From: Pyrus communis
Lineage: Eukaryota; Streptophyta; Magnoliopsida; Rosales; Rosaceae
Reading direction: 5' to 3'
Length of the DNA: 64,000 nt
Assembly: GCF_963583255.1 (NCBI RefSeq)
Contig: NC_084804.1
Coordinates: forward strand, 22,884,061-22,948,060
Below, piece by piece: positions 11,658-21,627 of the stretch. The stretch's first letter is position 1. Each line of letters begins with the position of its first letter. The notes below the pieces were generated by a model that had not been told where the DNA came from, did not search any database, and saw nothing but the letters and a program-made list of their open reading frames with translations. The translations under genes were made by a program, and so were the position numbers.

Positions 11658-14600
11658 TTTAGATGTTTTTTGCGTTTTGGAACCTAGGCCTGGTCAAGGA
11701 AAGTTGTTTAGGAATGTTTTTTTGCAAGTGGTTTAATTCTATGTTTTTGCTGAAAGGGAAGGGCAAGCGTAGGTAGGGGGGAACCAACATGTTACTATTG
11801 ATGTACTGTCTTATTCTTCAAGATTTATCCATTGATGTTTCCATATTAGTAATACGGGTGTTAAATTTCTATGCACTTTCATTTATGCTTATCCTCAAAA
11901 GTATTTGCAATTACAACTTTGGGAGGAGTTATTGAATTTATATGATATAAACATCAACTCTCAGCTGTGGCTTTTAATGGGAGACATTAACAATATTCTG
12001 AGCCATCACAAAAAGGTGGGGGTGTTAAGAATACAAGTATTCATATGGTAAAGTTTGCTTATTTCTTGATGAGGGGAGGTCTTGTTTCAATTCTTGCCTC
12101 CGGGGTAACATTCTCATGGTCTAACGGACATAAGGATAATAGCCTGATCTTTGAAAGACTAGATAAAGCAGTGGTTAATACAGCTTGGTTAAACTTATTC
12201 CCGAATGCTAACCTTCATAATTATCCAATTTTTGGTTCAGATCATAGTCCTATACTATTAGACTGTTACCCTAATATTAGTTATGGCATAATTGGTAGAA
12301 GTGAATTCAAGTTTATTGCTATGTGGCTTAATCATCTAGATATTTCTAACATTGTTAGAAAAGTGTGGAGCTTAGAGTTGGAAGGCAACCCTAATGACAA
12401 TCTTGGGGGGCGTCTTGGTACCTTGAGATGTTTGATTAAAGGTTGGAACAAGGAGGTTTTTGGTAATGTTCATGTTTGTAAGAGATCTTTTTGAGAAAAT
12501 GAATAACGTTCAATCTTAAAGTATGGATGATCCAGATAATGTTCAATTGCTAAATGAAGAATTAAGTGTTCGGAATGAGCTGAATAGAACACTCAATGAT
12601 GAGGAACTCTTGTGGGCTCAAACTGCGAGAGCTAACTGGCTCCAACTAGGGGATAAAAACACAAAGTTTTTTCAAACAGTAACTAATATTAGACGGAAAC
12701 GGAATGAGATCCTTTAAATTAAGGACTCTGGGGGTTTTTGGTGGATAAAAGGGGAGGGCATGGAAAAAGTTTATGTGCAGGACTTCAAACTGCGTTTTAC
12801 TGGCCATACTACTCCAAGTAATGTTGCGCTATGAACTTTTATTGATATAATTGAGGCTTGCATAATTGAAAGCCAAAATTTGGCTTTGCTTTAGGCCAAT
12901 TTGTGATGATGAAATTTTTGAGGTTGTTAATGGTATTGGAGCATTAAAGGCTCCATGCCCGGATGGTTTTCATGCGGTTTTCTACAAAAAAATGTTGGGA
13001 TGTTGTTGGACCTTCAGTCATTAATCTAGTAAAAGACTTCTTTTTGAATGGGTCCAGCTTAAGTTTAATTATTCATACAAATATTGCGCTTATCCCCAAG
13101 GTGAATAATCCTGAAATTGTGGCTAATTTTAGACCTATTAGTTTATACAATGTATCGTATAAATCATATCTAAGGTGATGGTTAACAGGCTTAAACCTAT
13201 TCTAAAAAAGTGTATTTCGAATAACCAGGGTACTTTCGCTCCGAAGAGATCTATCGACGATAGTATTCTCATTGCCCATGAGATCTTGTCTTCTTTTAAA
13301 CGAAAAAAGGGGGTATGGGTGCTATGGCCGTTAGGCTAGAATTGGAGAAGGCCTATGATATGTTGAGTTGGGATTATATTTGGTTGGTTTTAACTAAGCT
13401 TGGGATGAATACCCACTGGATAAATCTAATTATGGAATGTATTGCGTCTACTTCTATGTCAATCATGATTAATGGTAAAGCTCATGGATATTTCAAACCT
13501 TCCAGAGGAATTAGACAAGGAGATCCTTTATCGCCCTACATTTTCATTCTTTGCATGGAGCCGTTAATTAGACACTTCAATAAGTTAGCTTTAATTCCTA
13601 AAACCAATGTCAGTTCTCCCATGGGTTTTAAGGTTTCCAATTTAATGTTTACGGATGACTGCCTCATCTTTGCTAAAGCCTCGAAAGGAGTTGATAAAAA
13701 TATCTTGAATACTTTGAACATATTTGCTTTTACCTCGGGCAAAAGATAAATTTCCATAAGTCATCCATCTATTTTTTGGGGAATACTGTTAATAGTGTTC
13801 GCGTGGAGGTTGCTAATATTATCCAAATCCAACACAAGACCACTATTGGTAAGTATCTGGGTATCAATAATATTATCTGCTAGCGAGATTCAATAAATAC
13901 AAAGAATGTTGAGCTAAAGATTAAGAACAAATTAGCAGGATGGAAAGCCAATACGCTCTCGAGAGCGGGCATAATCACTTTAATTAAGGCTAATCTTTGT
14001 GGTATGCCTGATCATATGATGTCTTGTTTCAAATGCCTTGATAAGTTCACAAGGATGTTGGATAAAGCTAACAGGAATTTTCTTTGGGGAAAAGAAGGTA
14101 AGATGAACCCTGTTGCTTGGGATAAAGTTTGTCAACCAAAAGGTAATGGAGGTTTGGGTATTATAAAGAGTAACTGTTTTAACAATGCTTGCCTAGCTAA
14201 ACTGGGATGAAAGATCCTAACTCATGATCAGAACTGGTGGGTTCAATTAGTTAAACAAAAGTATCTTCGTAAAGAAAATTTTATGGATACAAGAGCGAGG
14301 CAACATCACTTGGTAGCCTGAAAAGGTATCCTTAATGCTAGGACTGTGATTGAAAAAGGTGCACAATGGATTGTGCGCAATAGTTAACCTTAAGTCATAT
14401 TGATTTAGACCTTAAGGTTAACTACTTCATTATTGATGGGACTTGGAATAAAGATTTGCTAGGTGAGTATGTGGATGAGGAAGTTATTAGAAAGATTTGT
14501 AGTATTCCATTGCCTATTTATGATAGAATGACTACTTGTGCTAGGGATTAAATGCTAATGAAAGGTTTAGCGTTAAATCTGCAACCTGAGTTCAAAATAC

Positions 14601-15617
14601 CATGATAAGTGACGACTCGAAGAATAAATTGCTAAATAGAATGTGGAAACTCAATATTCCAAATAAGGTCAAAATCTTCGATTGGTTATTAATTCTTCAT
14701 AAGCTTCAGACTAGAAGTAAAATTCATAAATTTATTAACACGATTAGTGAGACTTGTTTGCTATGTAATGGAGATGCAGAAGATCAAGACCACCTTTTTT
14801 TGTTCATTGTGAGTTTGCCAAGCAAGTTTGGTCTTATAGTCTGAAGATTAAACCTCCCACTAATCAAAGTAGGTGTACTTTGTTTGAGTGGCTTGGCTCG
14901 TTGGATGCTAATGATGATGAAAACCTCTCGAGTCTTAGTTTTGCTCTTATTATGTGTTGGCAGATCTGGAAAATGAGGAGTACTGTTGTTTTTAATAAAG
15001 CTAACACCCACCCTGTTAAATTGGCGTCTTTAGCCTTTAATATGGCACATGATTTTTGTAATGTTAATAAAAGATGGGTGGTTCCTAGGAAAAATCAGGC
15101 GAGGCTAATCAGATGGATCCCTCCAGCGGATGATGTTTTCGAATTAAACTTTGAAGGTTCAGTCAAGAATAATGGAGCGGCTGGGGGCTTTGTCATTCGG
15201 AACGACTGTGGTGATCCAGCGCTAGCTGGGAAAAGAAACTTGGGGGAGGTTTCAATCAATGTTGCGGAATGTTTGGCACTAAGGGACGCGCTCTGGATGG
15301 CAAGATGTAGGGGGCTCCAGAAGATCATGGTGGAAGGGGATTCAAAACTTATTATTGAGGCAGTCTAAGGTACTAGTTGTGTTCCTTGTAGAGTGAAGAG
15401 TATCATTGAAGGCATTAAACTTATTGCGGGGTCCTTCGATCTTATCTCTTGGAACCATATGTATAGAGAAGCAAACTTTGTGGCTGATGTTGTTACGGAT
15501 GTGGGCTTCCAATATGGAAACCTTCATATTTGGGATAGATCTTTACCGCCCGCTGCAAATAGAGCCTTGTTATTTGATCCTGTGAGCTTAGGGTGTTATA
15601 GGGGGTTCTCCCTTTAA
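11658..15617 (+). pseudogene. LINE ORF2: endonuclease, reverse transcriptase, RNase H
   Basis: Endonuclease C-terminal part at 12045-12300 (VTFSWSNG, ERLDKAV, SDHSPILL). Reverse transcriptase at about 13100-13750: NFRPISLYNVSYK, then a fragment with GIRQGDPLSPYIFILCMEPL and the catalytic motif as FTDDCLIF, where FADD is usual. A zinc-binding RT-associated region (zf-RVT) lies at 14600-14830, including CLLCNGDAEDQDHLF. RNase H of the plant LINE type follows at about 15110-15370 (LNFEGSVKNNGAAGGFV, NVAECLALRDAL, VEGDSKLIIEAV). At least a dozen stops or frame shifts interrupt it. Confidence 0.85.
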
Positions 15618-15654
15618 TGTACTGTTTTTTCTATCAAAAAAAAAAAAAAAAAAA

Positions 15655-16090
15655 CACTCAAATACTTCTTTGTTTGTTTGATATCTATAGTTATCTATGA
15701 ACCACAGCAAATAAGCTTTGGTATTTTTGCTCGTGTAACAATATTTGAATTTATTATCTCAATAAAAAACAATATTTAAACGTAGCATAGGTTTGTGCTT
15801 AGCCAAGTTTGGTTAGAGTAGTGTGCTCATTGCTCTGCACTTAAGTGTGAATTCTGTTTCTCGTAATTTAGATGAATTTATTGTAAAATACTTTTGAACT
15901 ATCGTGTATCAAATGTTTTCTACATTTTTTCTAAAAGAAATTAAGAACTACTTATTTTATTAACACTCCGCATATTATTGAATAAATAACACATACAGGA
16001 AATTTGGAAAAATAACCAAAATTTGGACCTCATATAGAATTATAGCCATCCTTTTAGATTTATGATAATACCCAAAATTAATATAAAAGT
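15655..16090. other. AT-rich non-coding DNA
   Basis: Between the LINE tail and the first Cassandra LTR. No gene, repeat end or conserved motif was recognised. Confidence 0.5.
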
Positions 16091-16095
16091 ACTAA

Positions 16096-16366
16096 TTTCA
16101 CATCCCCACCTTGGCTCCCACCACATCCCGGGCTCGACTCCACCATAGCCGACCACATCCTCACGGTTTTGTTTTTGGGAACTCACACGAGAACTTCCCA
16201 GTGGATCACCCATCTTAGGATTGCTCTCGCGCGAACTTGCTTAACTTCGGAGTTCCTACGGAATCCAAAGCTAGTGAGCTTCCAAAATGCCTCATGCTAG
16301 GTAAAGATGAGAATATGCATATAAGGCTTAGAGGATCCACTTCTCTGGCCGATGTGGGATGTCACA
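16096..16366 (-). mobile_element. Cassandra TRIM solo LTR, copy 1
   Basis: A 271-base solo LTR flanked by an exact 5-base duplication ACTAA (16091-16095 and 16367-16371). On the minus strand it begins TGTGACATCCC and contains a 5S rRNA-like core. Embedded 5S sequence in the LTR is the hallmark of Cassandra terminal-repeat retrotransposons, well known in Rosaceae. The plus-strand left end is TTTCACATC rather than TGTCACATC, a one-base decay of the terminal dinucleotide. Confidence 0.9.
16178..16297 (-). ncRNA. 5S rRNA-like sequence inside Cassandra LTR
   Basis: The minus strand carries CTCCGAAGTTAAGC, identical to the 5S rRNA A-box region, followed by GCGAGAGCAATCC and the C-box-like GATGGGTGATCCACTGGGA. 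These are the internal Pol III promoter elements of 5S genes. It is a retrotransposon-borne relic, not a ribosomal gene. The limits are approximate. Confidence 0.65.
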
Positions 16367-16647
16367 ACTAATATACCCTTTGATACACCTTTATAATTTT
16401 TTATCAAAATAAAAACTCAAAAAATAGACAATTAAATCCCCTTCTACTACAAGTTTAGAGACAAAAAACATATCGAAATCAAATAATGCAGAAGAGAAAT
16501 GCCAAATGAAAAATGATACAAAATTTGCAATGGACAAAAAGCAGCTAATAGGCAATGATCTTCTTTTTCATGCTTGCTAGGAGCCCCAAACTTGTAAAAA
16601 AAAAAAAAATGCTAAATGTAAACGAATCAATGTGTGTGGTGTGGGAC

Positions 16648-17380
16648 TAGGGGTGGAAAAAATTCCCGAAAATCCCGAACCGAACCGAAAAAATCCCGAT
16701 CCCAAACCAAAAATTTCTCAAACCGAAATTCCCGAAATTTTCGGGATGCTATCCCGAACCAATCCCAAAATTTCGGTATGGGATTCGGGATTGGCTTCTC
16801 TATATTTCGGGAATCCCATACCAAACCGAAAATATATAATATTAATTATTATATATATATATTTATACATATAGATATATTATTCTTTTATAATTGATGC
16901 TAGTAGTTTCTAATTCATGCTTAGCAACCTAGAATGCCTTACACCTTGCATATTTTCCATGTTCTGTTTGATATTCATGTGGATTTTATTATTGCTGCTG
17001 CCATGACTGATGATTTCAGAAGGCTTGATTTTTTTGTCTCTCAACAGATTGCAAAAAAAGTTTAATTAATTTGAATTTTGACTATGATAAAAAGAGTCAA
17101 GCATGCCAGTGTTCAATTAAATGGTAGTGTGAATGAAATGAAATTCCTAGTTCATGAATGTGTTCTTGAATTATATATTTGAAGAACAATTCATAATTTC
17201 ATATTTCAATTTGGGATTCCCGATTTGTCCCAAAATCCCGAAAATATTTCGGGATTCCCGAAATTTGGGATTCCCGAAAATTTGGTTTGGGATTGGTCTT
17301 CAAATTCCCGTCCCGAAAAATTTCGGTTTGGGATTCGGGATACTAGTTTCGGTATGGTATCCCATACCGAACCACCCCTA
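16648..17380. mobile_element. hAT-type MITE with long CCCGAA-rich arms
   Basis: Terminal inverted repeats TAGGGGTGG...CCACCCCTA are flanked by a perfect 8-base duplication TGTGGGAC (16640-16647, 17381-17388). Inside each end are about 200 bases full of TTCCCGAAAT/ATTTCGGGAA words that can pair with each other. The centre (about 16830-17200) is unrelated AT-rich filler. The 8-base duplication and TAGGGG end fit the Tip100-like hAT group. No transposase. Confidence 0.85.
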
Positions 17381-17402
17381 TGTGGGACAGTAAACATATA
17401 TA

Positions 17403-17708
17403 GAGTAATGTTATTCATACCATGTTTTTATATCATATTTCTATACCACTTTAGAAAAATTTGATTAATCATTTGAAAATTTTGCACATCATTTGAAAAA
17501 TTTGCAAAACCCAAGGAAATGAAGAAGAAAAATTTCTCATATACCACAATCATCATTTAATTAACTAATTTTTCTTAATTATTAGTTTATTAAATGATGA
17601 ACTAAATTTAAAATCTAATTAATTCAAATGATGTGGCTGTCTACATCAAATGTCACCTAAGATGGTATAAAAATATGGTACAAAAATATGGTATGAATAT
17701 CATTACTC
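17403..17708. mobile_element. Stowaway-like MITE
   Basis: Long inverted repeats: GAGTAATGTTATTCATACCA at the left and GAGTAATGATATTCATACCA read from the right. The flanking dinucleotide is TA at both ends (17401-17402, 17709-17710), as for Tc1/mariner-derived Stowaway elements. AT-rich, 306 bases, non-coding. It lies immediately after the hAT MITE. Confidence 0.7.
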
Positions 17709-18334
17709 TATATATTGACATGTTCTCCAAGTGGTCTTAGCCATGAGTGTTCATGGCTTCCCAGACCATGCTCTTCGGGACTGGATTGAACAACATTACA
17801 AACCATTTTTGAACAACAATAAATAAATTTTTCTTATCACACACAAATCAAACCGAGAAAACCCTTCTGTTCACACGGTCTATTTTTTTTTTCTTTGGAA
17901 CCCAAAAAAAGAACCCGGTAATACATTGGGAAAATCTCAGATTTGATTTGGGTTTTTTGAATTTGTTTTCAAACTCTCTCTTTATCTCTCAATTTCTATT
18001 TTAAGGGTATATTAGTATTTTCATATAATTTTTTTGTTATAATTATCATAAACTTAAAAGAGTGGTTATAGTTCTATATGGGGTTTAAATTTTAGTTAAT
18101 TTTCCAAATTTCCCAACACATACTTATTACACGTCACATTTGCTTTTTCAATTAGAATTTTTCTTAATCAACCCATATAGATTCCCATATACCCTCAGAC
18201 CCACTCTTAACATACACCCCACATTTTCTATGTACATGCTACACTCTTCAATTCTTAAGTGCAAATACATATTTTATATTTTTATTTTTACGCCCGACAC
18301 ACTTCACATCTTTGAATTATAAGATGGCTTCTAT
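17709..18334. other. Non-coding DNA between MITE and Cassandra copy 2
   Basis: No gene. AT-rich, with poly(T) near 17884-17895. Nothing recognisable. Confidence 0.5.
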
Positions 18335-18628
18335 TGTCACATCCCGGCTCGGATCCCCACCACATCCCGGGCTCGACTCCACCGTAACACGATATTGTCT
18401 GCTTTAGGCCCCGACCACGCCCTCACGGTTTTGTTTTTGGGAACTCACACGAGAACTTCCCAGTGGGTCACCCATCATGGGAATGCTCTCGCCCGAACTC
18501 GTTTAACTTCGGAGTTTCTACAAAATCTGAAACCAGTGAGCTCCCAAAAGGCCTCATGCTAGGTAGAGATGAGAATATATATATAAGGCTTACATGATCC
18601 ACTTCCCTGGGTGATGTGAGATGTTACA
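18335..18628 (-). mobile_element. Cassandra TRIM solo LTR, copy 2
   Basis: A 294-base solo LTR with TG...CA ends (minus strand TGTAACATC to GATGTGACA) and an exact 5-base duplication TCTAT (18330-18334, 18629-18633). It is clearly homologous to copy 1, with an extra segment near 18385-18410 absent there. Its different target duplication shows an independent insertion. Confidence 0.92.
18436..18550 (-). ncRNA. 5S rRNA-like sequence inside Cassandra LTR copy 2
   Basis: Minus strand CTCCGAAGTTAAACGAG, then GGGCGAGAGCATTCC and GATGGGTGACCCACTGGGAA match the A-box, intermediate element and C-box of 5S rRNA. The C-box is closer to genuine 5S than in copy 1. A TATATATAT run lies upstream in the LTR. 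Limits are approximate. Confidence 0.65.
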
Positions 18629-18684
18629 TCTATGTTGTTTCTCCTCCCTTTCAAAGAACGAAGATTTAGATTTGAGAATTCATA

Positions 18685-18715
<31 letters not shown>

Positions 18716-18776
18716 GAAAACCTCATGAAGACATCGATTTCATGTTCCATTTGTCCAAAATATATATTTTTCAATC

Positions 18777-19085
18777 TTGTGAAGATAAGAACTTTTAAGA
18801 GGTTGGGCTACTTCTAATATTGCCAATTGGTTTTGTGGTAGAATTCTAATTTCTTCATGGTATCAGAGTAGGTTGGCTCACGTGTGAAACCCAAAGCCTA
18901 CGCGTGCTCCACATCACTCAGTTCATGTTGTCTATGTGTTTGACTTGAAAATTCGCCACACATGAGAAGGCGATTGTGAATGTGAAAATAAAAGAGTATC
19001 TCATATTAGTGAAAAGAGAAACATTACAAGAGTTTATAAAAGATTGAACTTGTTTATTAGGATTTATGAGTCATTTGGAACTTTT
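18777..19085 (+). mobile_element. TRIM-like LTR remnant with initiator-Met primer site
   Basis: TGGTATCAGAGTAGG at 18860 is one base from the usual initiator-methionine tRNA primer-binding site and directly follows LTR-like sequence (GAGGTTGGGCTAC, GCCAATTGGTTTTGTGG). Only about 115 bases later, near 18977, sequence typical of an LTR start resumes (TGTGAATGTGAAAATAAAAG, then AAGAGAAACATTACAAGAG). An LTR end, primer site, tiny interior and LTR start together suggest a terminal-repeat retrotransposon in miniature truncated at both sides. Confidence 0.45.
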
Positions 19086-19430
19086 TTTCAAACCTTATGA
19101 GATTGAAACTATCATTGCATATTAGGATGAGATGCTTTTATTCTAATAAAAAACCCTTAAAGAAATTGAAAACTAGTGGTGGGTTGGAATCCGTAGAGTA
19201 TAGTGGACGGTGGGAGTGGTACGCAGTACGGTGAAAAAACGTGGCTACTGTCGGGAGAGGGGATGAGGGCATATGAAGTGGCGAAATGATGGGATGGTGG
19301 GAATCCGGATCGCGGCATACGAGCGGCGGTGCTTTTAACATTTAGGAATAATGATGGGCCCCTTTCTCACCATCAGATTCCCTCCCTTGTCTTCTTCCTT
19401 TAATTCCAATTTCTTTTCATTTTTCTTTTA

Positions 19431-19793
19431 CACTATGTTTGGATGAGGGAAATAAACATGGAATTTTGGTAAAAGTCAGAATTTATAAATTAACAAGCAT
19501 CAATTCTCTTGTTTGGATTTATAAGCATAGAAATTGAGAATTTCCGCATGGAAAAAAAACTTGGAATTTGGGACATCCAAATCCCAAGTTCAAATTCCAT
19601 GTAAATAGGTGTTATTTCTCAATTTCTATGATTGAGAGTTTAAAAATAACAAATTATGTATTCAATTCCATTATTCTTTTAAGTTAACCAAACAAGAAAA
19701 TTTACAAATTATAGAAAATAAAATCTCGTCATTTCAATTTCCGTCATTTTTAAATTCCTTAGTAATCTTAAATTTCTTCACCCAAACATAGTG
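19431..19793. mobile_element. Tourist-like MITE
   Basis: Inverted ends CACTATGTTTGGATGAGG and CACTATGTTTGGGTGAAG (read from the right), flanked by TTA on both sides (19428-19430, 19794-19796). A TTA duplication with such ends is the PIF/Harbinger pattern. The interior has self-complementary words such as AATTTCTATG/CATAGAAATT. 363 bases, non-coding. Confidence 0.75.
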
Positions 19794-20034
19794 TTATTTC
19801 TTTCAACCCTGTTCTTCCTAGCCTTTCACAACTCCCCAGTCTTCACTCTAAAAAATATCCGCTAATGCTATAGAGGTTAATTTTTTAAAATTAAATTTGT
19901 AAATCAAATGATGTGATTATAGATGATTGAATTATTAATTAAGTGTTAATTAATGTATTTGTTTCTTACTGGTGAGGCATAATTTGGTTTGCAATTTGAT
20001 TTTAAAAAGTGATGCTCGGTTCCCTTGTGGCTTA

Positions 20035-20472
20035 GAGTAAATTGTAGCAATGGTTCCTCAACTTTAATCAAATTGGAGCAATGGTCCCTCAACTTATCAA
20101 AATGTGTAACTATAGTCATTTTCATCAATTTCATCAAAATTTTGTCAAAATAAGTTATGTTGGAATAACCATTTACATAATAAGGGTCCCTCAACTAATC
20201 AAAGTGTGTAATTATGGTCATTTTTGTCAACTACATCAAAAATTTTGTCAAAAAGAGTTATGTTGGAAGGACCATTGTTACAATTGGGTTAAAGTTAAGG
20301 GACCACTTCTCCAGTTGAATTAAAGTTGAGGGACCTATGGTAATGGATTTTTAGTTGAGGAACCATAGCTGCACGTTTTGATGAGTTGAGGGACCAATGC
20401 TAATGGATTTTTAGTTGAGGGACCATTGCTCCAATTGAGTTAAAGTTAGGGGATCATAGCTACAATTTACTC
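20035..20472. mobile_element. Mutator-like MITE with internal repeats
   Basis: Long inverted ends begin GAGTAAATTGTAGCAATGGT (left) and GAGTAAATTGTAGCTATGAT (right, inward). Both sides carry a perfect 9-base duplication TGTGGCTTA (20026-20034, 20473-20481), the diagnostic length for Mutator-like elements. The interior repeats the motif GTCCCTCAACT and its complement several times on both strands, plus a duplicated CATTTT(C/T)(A/G)TCAA block. 438 bases, non-coding. Confidence 0.82.
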
Positions 20473-20481
20473 TGTGGCTTA

Positions 20482-21627
20482 TTTGTTCTTTGCTAGTCCT
20501 CTTTCTTTTTTCTAAGAATAGAATATTCTGCTAAGTTTATCATCGAATGATGTGTTTGTATGCATACGTATTTGAATAAACGGCATACTAACACACCATT
20601 TGGTGAAAGAATTTAATATGTGTAACATCACTCTATAAAATAAGTGTCTATAGCTCATTTACTGCATTATATTGGATAGATCATTATAAATTTTGCAAAT
20701 TAAAATCTTTGTGACTCATTAACATGGCTTTAATGACTCGTGTAATTTAGGCACAAATCTTATGAACTGGCACAATTTTACCTAGCTAAAAGCCCTGCTA
20801 CGTATGAATGTTATAACAAGGGTTGAGCCGTCTAAGTGGGGAGATTTGATGATGAAAGTGAACTAGATAATGCACGCAATAGTGGACAGGCCCATATTGG
20901 TTTCCATTCAAGAGACCCAAAAGTCAATGCTTTGGAGATTGATTCAAAATAAAATTAATGCCTTGGATTTGGAGTGCGATTACTAACCGCACTCATATTG
21001 TCTCTCCACTCGCATCTACTCACTTGCAAATCATAAGTTTGAGAGTTTTATCACAAAATGTCTAGGTATAATTAAAAATAAAATCAATCAACGGACATTA
21101 ATTAACAAGGATGTGTGAGAAGCTAAAAATATGTGTTTATTATTTCCCTAATGTATATGCTATCTTTCTTTTTTTGACAAATGTTAGGATACGCGGGTTA
21201 TCGAACATGATACTTCTTCCTACCAAGTGATGATAACTACCACTAAACTAAAAGCTAGTTGATGTAGAAGGCTTTTAAGAGAAGGGATTCCCCTTTTTTC
21301 AAAATGAGAATTAGTTGTGAAATTCACACCACATCAAACTTCTACTATCCGAATCGTCTTTTTTTCAAGTTGCACCTCTTAGATTATCATTGCAAAATAT
21401 TAGCTAAATCGGAAATCTGCTATGCACACATAAGCAGGAACACTTTAAAAAGGGCGAAATAACCGAAAAGTTTGGGGTGCAAACATATGAAAAGAACCTG
21501 TGAGGGGCAGCATTGTAAGCAAGAACAAGTTTTAACAAAATTTGTATTTCCATTGCTTGAAGATGTTAGGAGCATGAAAACTACAAATCTACAGAAAGGA
21601 TAACAACTAGTCCAAAACTGCCCTCTT
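20482..21627. other. Non-coding DNA downstream of the SWIB gene, with a SINE fragment
   Basis: No gene. At about 21170-21265 the minus strand reads like a SINE: TTTAGTTTAGTGGTAG (A-box-like), then GTTCGATAACC (B-box-like) and an A-rich tail. The remainder is AT-rich and unassigned; 21420-21627 is likely 3' UTR of the neighbouring minus-strand gene. Confidence 0.45.

Larger units (their letters stand above)
9400..15654 (+). mobile_element. L1-type non-LTR retrotransposon (LINE), degenerate
   Basis: A near full-length plant LINE of about 6.25 kb. In order: a roughly 0.8 kb 5' leader starting in GAAGAGGATGAGAG, ORF1, ORF2, a short 3' UTR and a 19-base poly(A) tail (15636-15654). Possible short target duplications are ACTCAATT just before 9400 and ACTCAAAT right after the tail. 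Both ORFs carry several stop codons and frameshifts, so the copy is dead. Confidence 0.85.

Noticed and set aside
16178..18550. Genuine 5S rRNA genes
   Set aside because: The 5S-like parts are embedded in LTRs with perfect target duplications and have several changes from 5S rRNA; they are Cassandra elements.
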